Below, one piece after another: positions 23,865-25,217 of a DNA stretch of 25,217 bases. The position numbers were made by a program, and so were the translations under genes. Where the stretch lies: the NCBI GenBank assembly GCA_023416415.1, contig JAEZHR010000124.1, forward strand, positions 1-25,217. Direction: 5' to 3'. The notes under the pieces were generated by a model. That model worked only from the letters and a program-made list of their open reading frames with translations, was not told the DNA's origin and ran no database searches. Each line of letters opens with the position of its first letter. The stretch's first letter is position 1. The stretch is from Pseudomonadota bacterium (GTDB taxonomy: Bacteria > Pseudomonadota > Gammaproteobacteria > Burkholderiales > Burkholderiaceae_D).

Positions 23865-24956
23865 TCAACGCTGGCGCTTGCCCGGCATCATCATGTAGTT
23901 TTGCATCGGCGCCTCGGCGACCGAGAACCACTGGTTCTGGTCTTGGCGGAAGCGACGCCACTGATCGTAGATTTTCTTGAACTTCGGATTCTTGGCCGAT
24001 TCTTCTTCATAGACGGCCACTGCGGACTCCCAGCAGGCATCCATGACTTCACGCGGGAACTGACGCAGCTTGGTCCCCCCCTTGAGCAGACGCGCCAGCG
24101 CTGCCGGATTGTTCGCATCGTACAGCGCTTGCATGTTCACGTGCGCTTCGTGGGACGCCGCTTCGAAAGCAGCCTGGTATTCCTTCGGCAGCTTTTCCCA
24201 CTCCTTGATGCCGACGTAGAACGATACCTGCAGGCTAGGCTCCCACCATGCGGGGGCGTAGTAGAACGGCGCAACCTTGTTGAAGCCAAGCTTTTCGTCG
24301 TCGTACGGTCCAATCCATTCGGCCGCGTCAATCGTTCCCTTTTCCAGCGCCGGATAGATGTCGCCCCCCGCGATCTGCTGGGGAACCACACCCAGGCGCT
24401 GCAGCACACGACCGCCGAATGCACTTACGCGCATCTTCAGACCTTCCAGATCCTTGGTCGACTTGATCTCCTTGCGGAACCAGCCAGCCATCTGTGTACC
24501 GGTATTGCCGCCCATAAAGTTGATGATGCCGAAGTCCTTGTAGAACTCACGCGTCAGTTCCTTGCCACCTCCATGCAGGAACCAGGCGCTTTGCTGACGG
24601 GAATTCAGGCCGAACGGCACGGCACCATCAAACGAAAAGGTCGGATCCTTGCCGAAGTAGTAGTAGGAAGCGGTGTGCCCCATTTCGACCGTACCGGCTT
24701 GGACCGCATCGGCCACCTGCAGCGCCGGAACGATTTCACCGCCGGCAAACACGCGAATGTTGAACTTGCCTCCCGTCAGTTCGGAAACCCGCTTGGCCAG
24801 AACTTCCGCGCCGCCGTAGATGGTGTCGAGCGACTTCGGGAAGCTGGAGGCAAGGCGCCAATTGATCGTAGGCAAGGATTGTGCAATTGCCGGTGCCGCG
24901 ACTGCGCCCACGGCCGCGCCGACGGCCGTCTTCTTCAAAAAGGAACGACGTTCCAT
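23865..24956 (-). CDS. TRAP periplasmic binding protein, TakP/FcbT1-like (copy 2)
   Basis: A 363-residue paralogue of the neighbouring receptor, roughly two-thirds identical by eye and the same length apart from a few C-terminal residues. It has the same MERRSFLKK twin-arginine-type signal and a likely cleavage after Ala25 (AIA-Q). The site residues fall at the same positions: Gln155 (NTGTQMAGWF), Arg176 (LKMRVSAF) and Glu213-Trp214 (AAEWIGPYDDEKLGF). This copy is closer than copy 1 to TakP around the sodium site (EWIGPYDDEK against EWVGPYDDEK as I recall TakP). AGGAGA at 24961-24966 precedes the ATG. It has a separate sigma70-type promoter and its own terminator, so it is transcribed independently of copy 1. 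Confidence 0.94.
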   Translation of the reverse strand: MERRSFLKKTAVGAAVGAVAAPAIAQSLPTINWRLASSFPKSLDTIYGGAEVLAKRVSELTGGKFNIRVFAGGEIVPALQVADAVQAGTVEMGHTASYYYFGKDPTFSFDGAVPFGLNSRQQSAWFLHGGGKELTREFYKDFGIINFMGGNTGTQMAGWFRKEIKSTKDLEGLKMRVSAFGGRVLQRLGVVPQQIAGGDIYPALEKGTIDAAEWIGPYDDEKLGFNKVAPFYYAPAWWEPSLQVSFYVGIKEWEKLPKEYQAAFEAASHEAHVNMQALYDANNPAALARLLKGGTKLRQFPREVMDACWESAVAVYEEESAKNPKFKKIYDQWRRFRQDQNQWFSVAEAPMQNYMMMPGKRQR

Positions 24957-25030
24957 TTGGTCTCCTAGAGTTGATTTCGATTACCGTGCGCACCGCTTGC
25001 GGCGATGCCACCGACCTTTTAGGCCGAGCC

Positions 25031-25059
25031 ATTTTAGAAAAGTAAAGTTTTGATAGCAA
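25031..25059 (-). promoter_or_regulatory. Putative sigma70 promoter for binding-protein copy 2
   Basis: On the minus strand, TTGCTA (25054-25059) and TAAAAT (25031-25036) are separated by exactly 17 bases. They match the consensus at four of six and five of six positions. The start would be near 25024, with a leader of about 68 bases. Confidence 0.6.
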
Positions 25060-25119
25060 CAGGAAAGGGATGGTGCAGCGCAACGTCTTACACGTACGCA
25101 TAAGCACGAGGGAAGAACT

Positions 25120-25136
25120 ACGCAGAGAGCCTGCGT
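25120..25136 (-). terminator. Hairpin after the gene entering from the right edge
   Basis: ACGCAG (25120-25125) pairs with CTGCGT (25131-25136) around a five-base loop. On the minus strand it is followed by AGTTCTTCCCTC, only mildly T-rich. It may terminate the partial gene at the right edge. Confidence 0.35.
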
Positions 25137-25166
25137 GATAACACGTAGAGCGCGTTCAGCGAGTGC

Positions 25167-25217
25167 TCAATTGCCGGCTACGGTCATCTGCTCGATCAGA
25201 ATCGACCCGGTATGCCG
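25167..25217 (-). CDS. Possible 3' end of an unidentified gene
   Basis: From the right edge, one minus-strand frame reads sixteen codons, RHTGSILIEQMTVAGN, and then TGA. The composition looks like a real protein end, and a hairpin follows about 30 bases later. Sixteen residues are too few to name a family, and the frame could be chance. Confidence 0.35.
   Translation of the reverse strand, partial: RHTGSILIEQMTVAGN

Noticed and set aside
22385..24968. Nearly full-length plus-strand open frames opposite both receptor genes (about 367 and 355 codons), similar to each other
   Set aside because: They are antisense shadows of two similar GC-rich genes. Their likeness follows from the paralogy of the sense genes. 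The minus-strand proteins have signal sequences, ribosome sites and known family motifs, and the shadows have none.

Overview
The window looks like ordinary chromosome from a GC-rich betaproteobacterium. The protein families and gene order suggest Rhodocyclales or Burkholderiales, with Azoarcus/Thauera-type relatives my best guess; this is inferred from family resemblance and no search was run. It is densely coded on both strands. I see no rRNA, tRNA, insertion sequence, phage gene or CRISPR array.

Layout. Positions 1-4000: the 5' two-thirds of ftsK (minus, cut by the left edge) diverges from trxB, an Smr-domain gene and a UPF0126/TRIC membrane protein. Positions 4000-8300: a nadE-glnB operon (minus) diverges from a FemAB-like acyltransferase and a membrane-anchored Ser/Thr protein kinase. 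Positions 8400-13150: ppa and the haem block hemC-hemD-hemX-hemY, all on the minus strand. Positions 13250-19400: ppc (plus), an algZ-algR type two-component pair (minus) and argH (plus). Positions 19660-25217: a TRAP transporter region made of a small and a large permease gene (plus), then two paralogous periplasmic binding-protein genes (minus), each with its own terminator and a separate putative promoter. The last 51 bases look like the 3' end of another minus-strand gene.

How the genes fit together. hemC, hemD, hemX and hemY form a close-packed tetrapyrrole operon. The order argH / algZ-algR / hemC-hemD-hemX-hemY is the one I know from Pseudomonas, except that a divergent ppc sits between algR and hemC. 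The nadE-glnB operon links NAD synthesis to the nitrogen/carbon sensor P-II. The TRAP region is the most unusual part. One QM permease pair faces two TakP/FcbT1-like binding proteins (2-oxo-acid or aromatic-acid type) that keep the same putative Na+/carboxylate site residues. One binding protein lies behind a sigma70-type promoter and the other behind a near-consensus sigma54 site. The large permease carries an odd Gly/Tyr-rich, acidic C-terminal tail with a duplicated short motif.

Most of the window is well-known core metabolism. No wholly new system is evident. The best candidates for new biology are the two-receptor TRAP arrangement, its regulation, and the permease tail.
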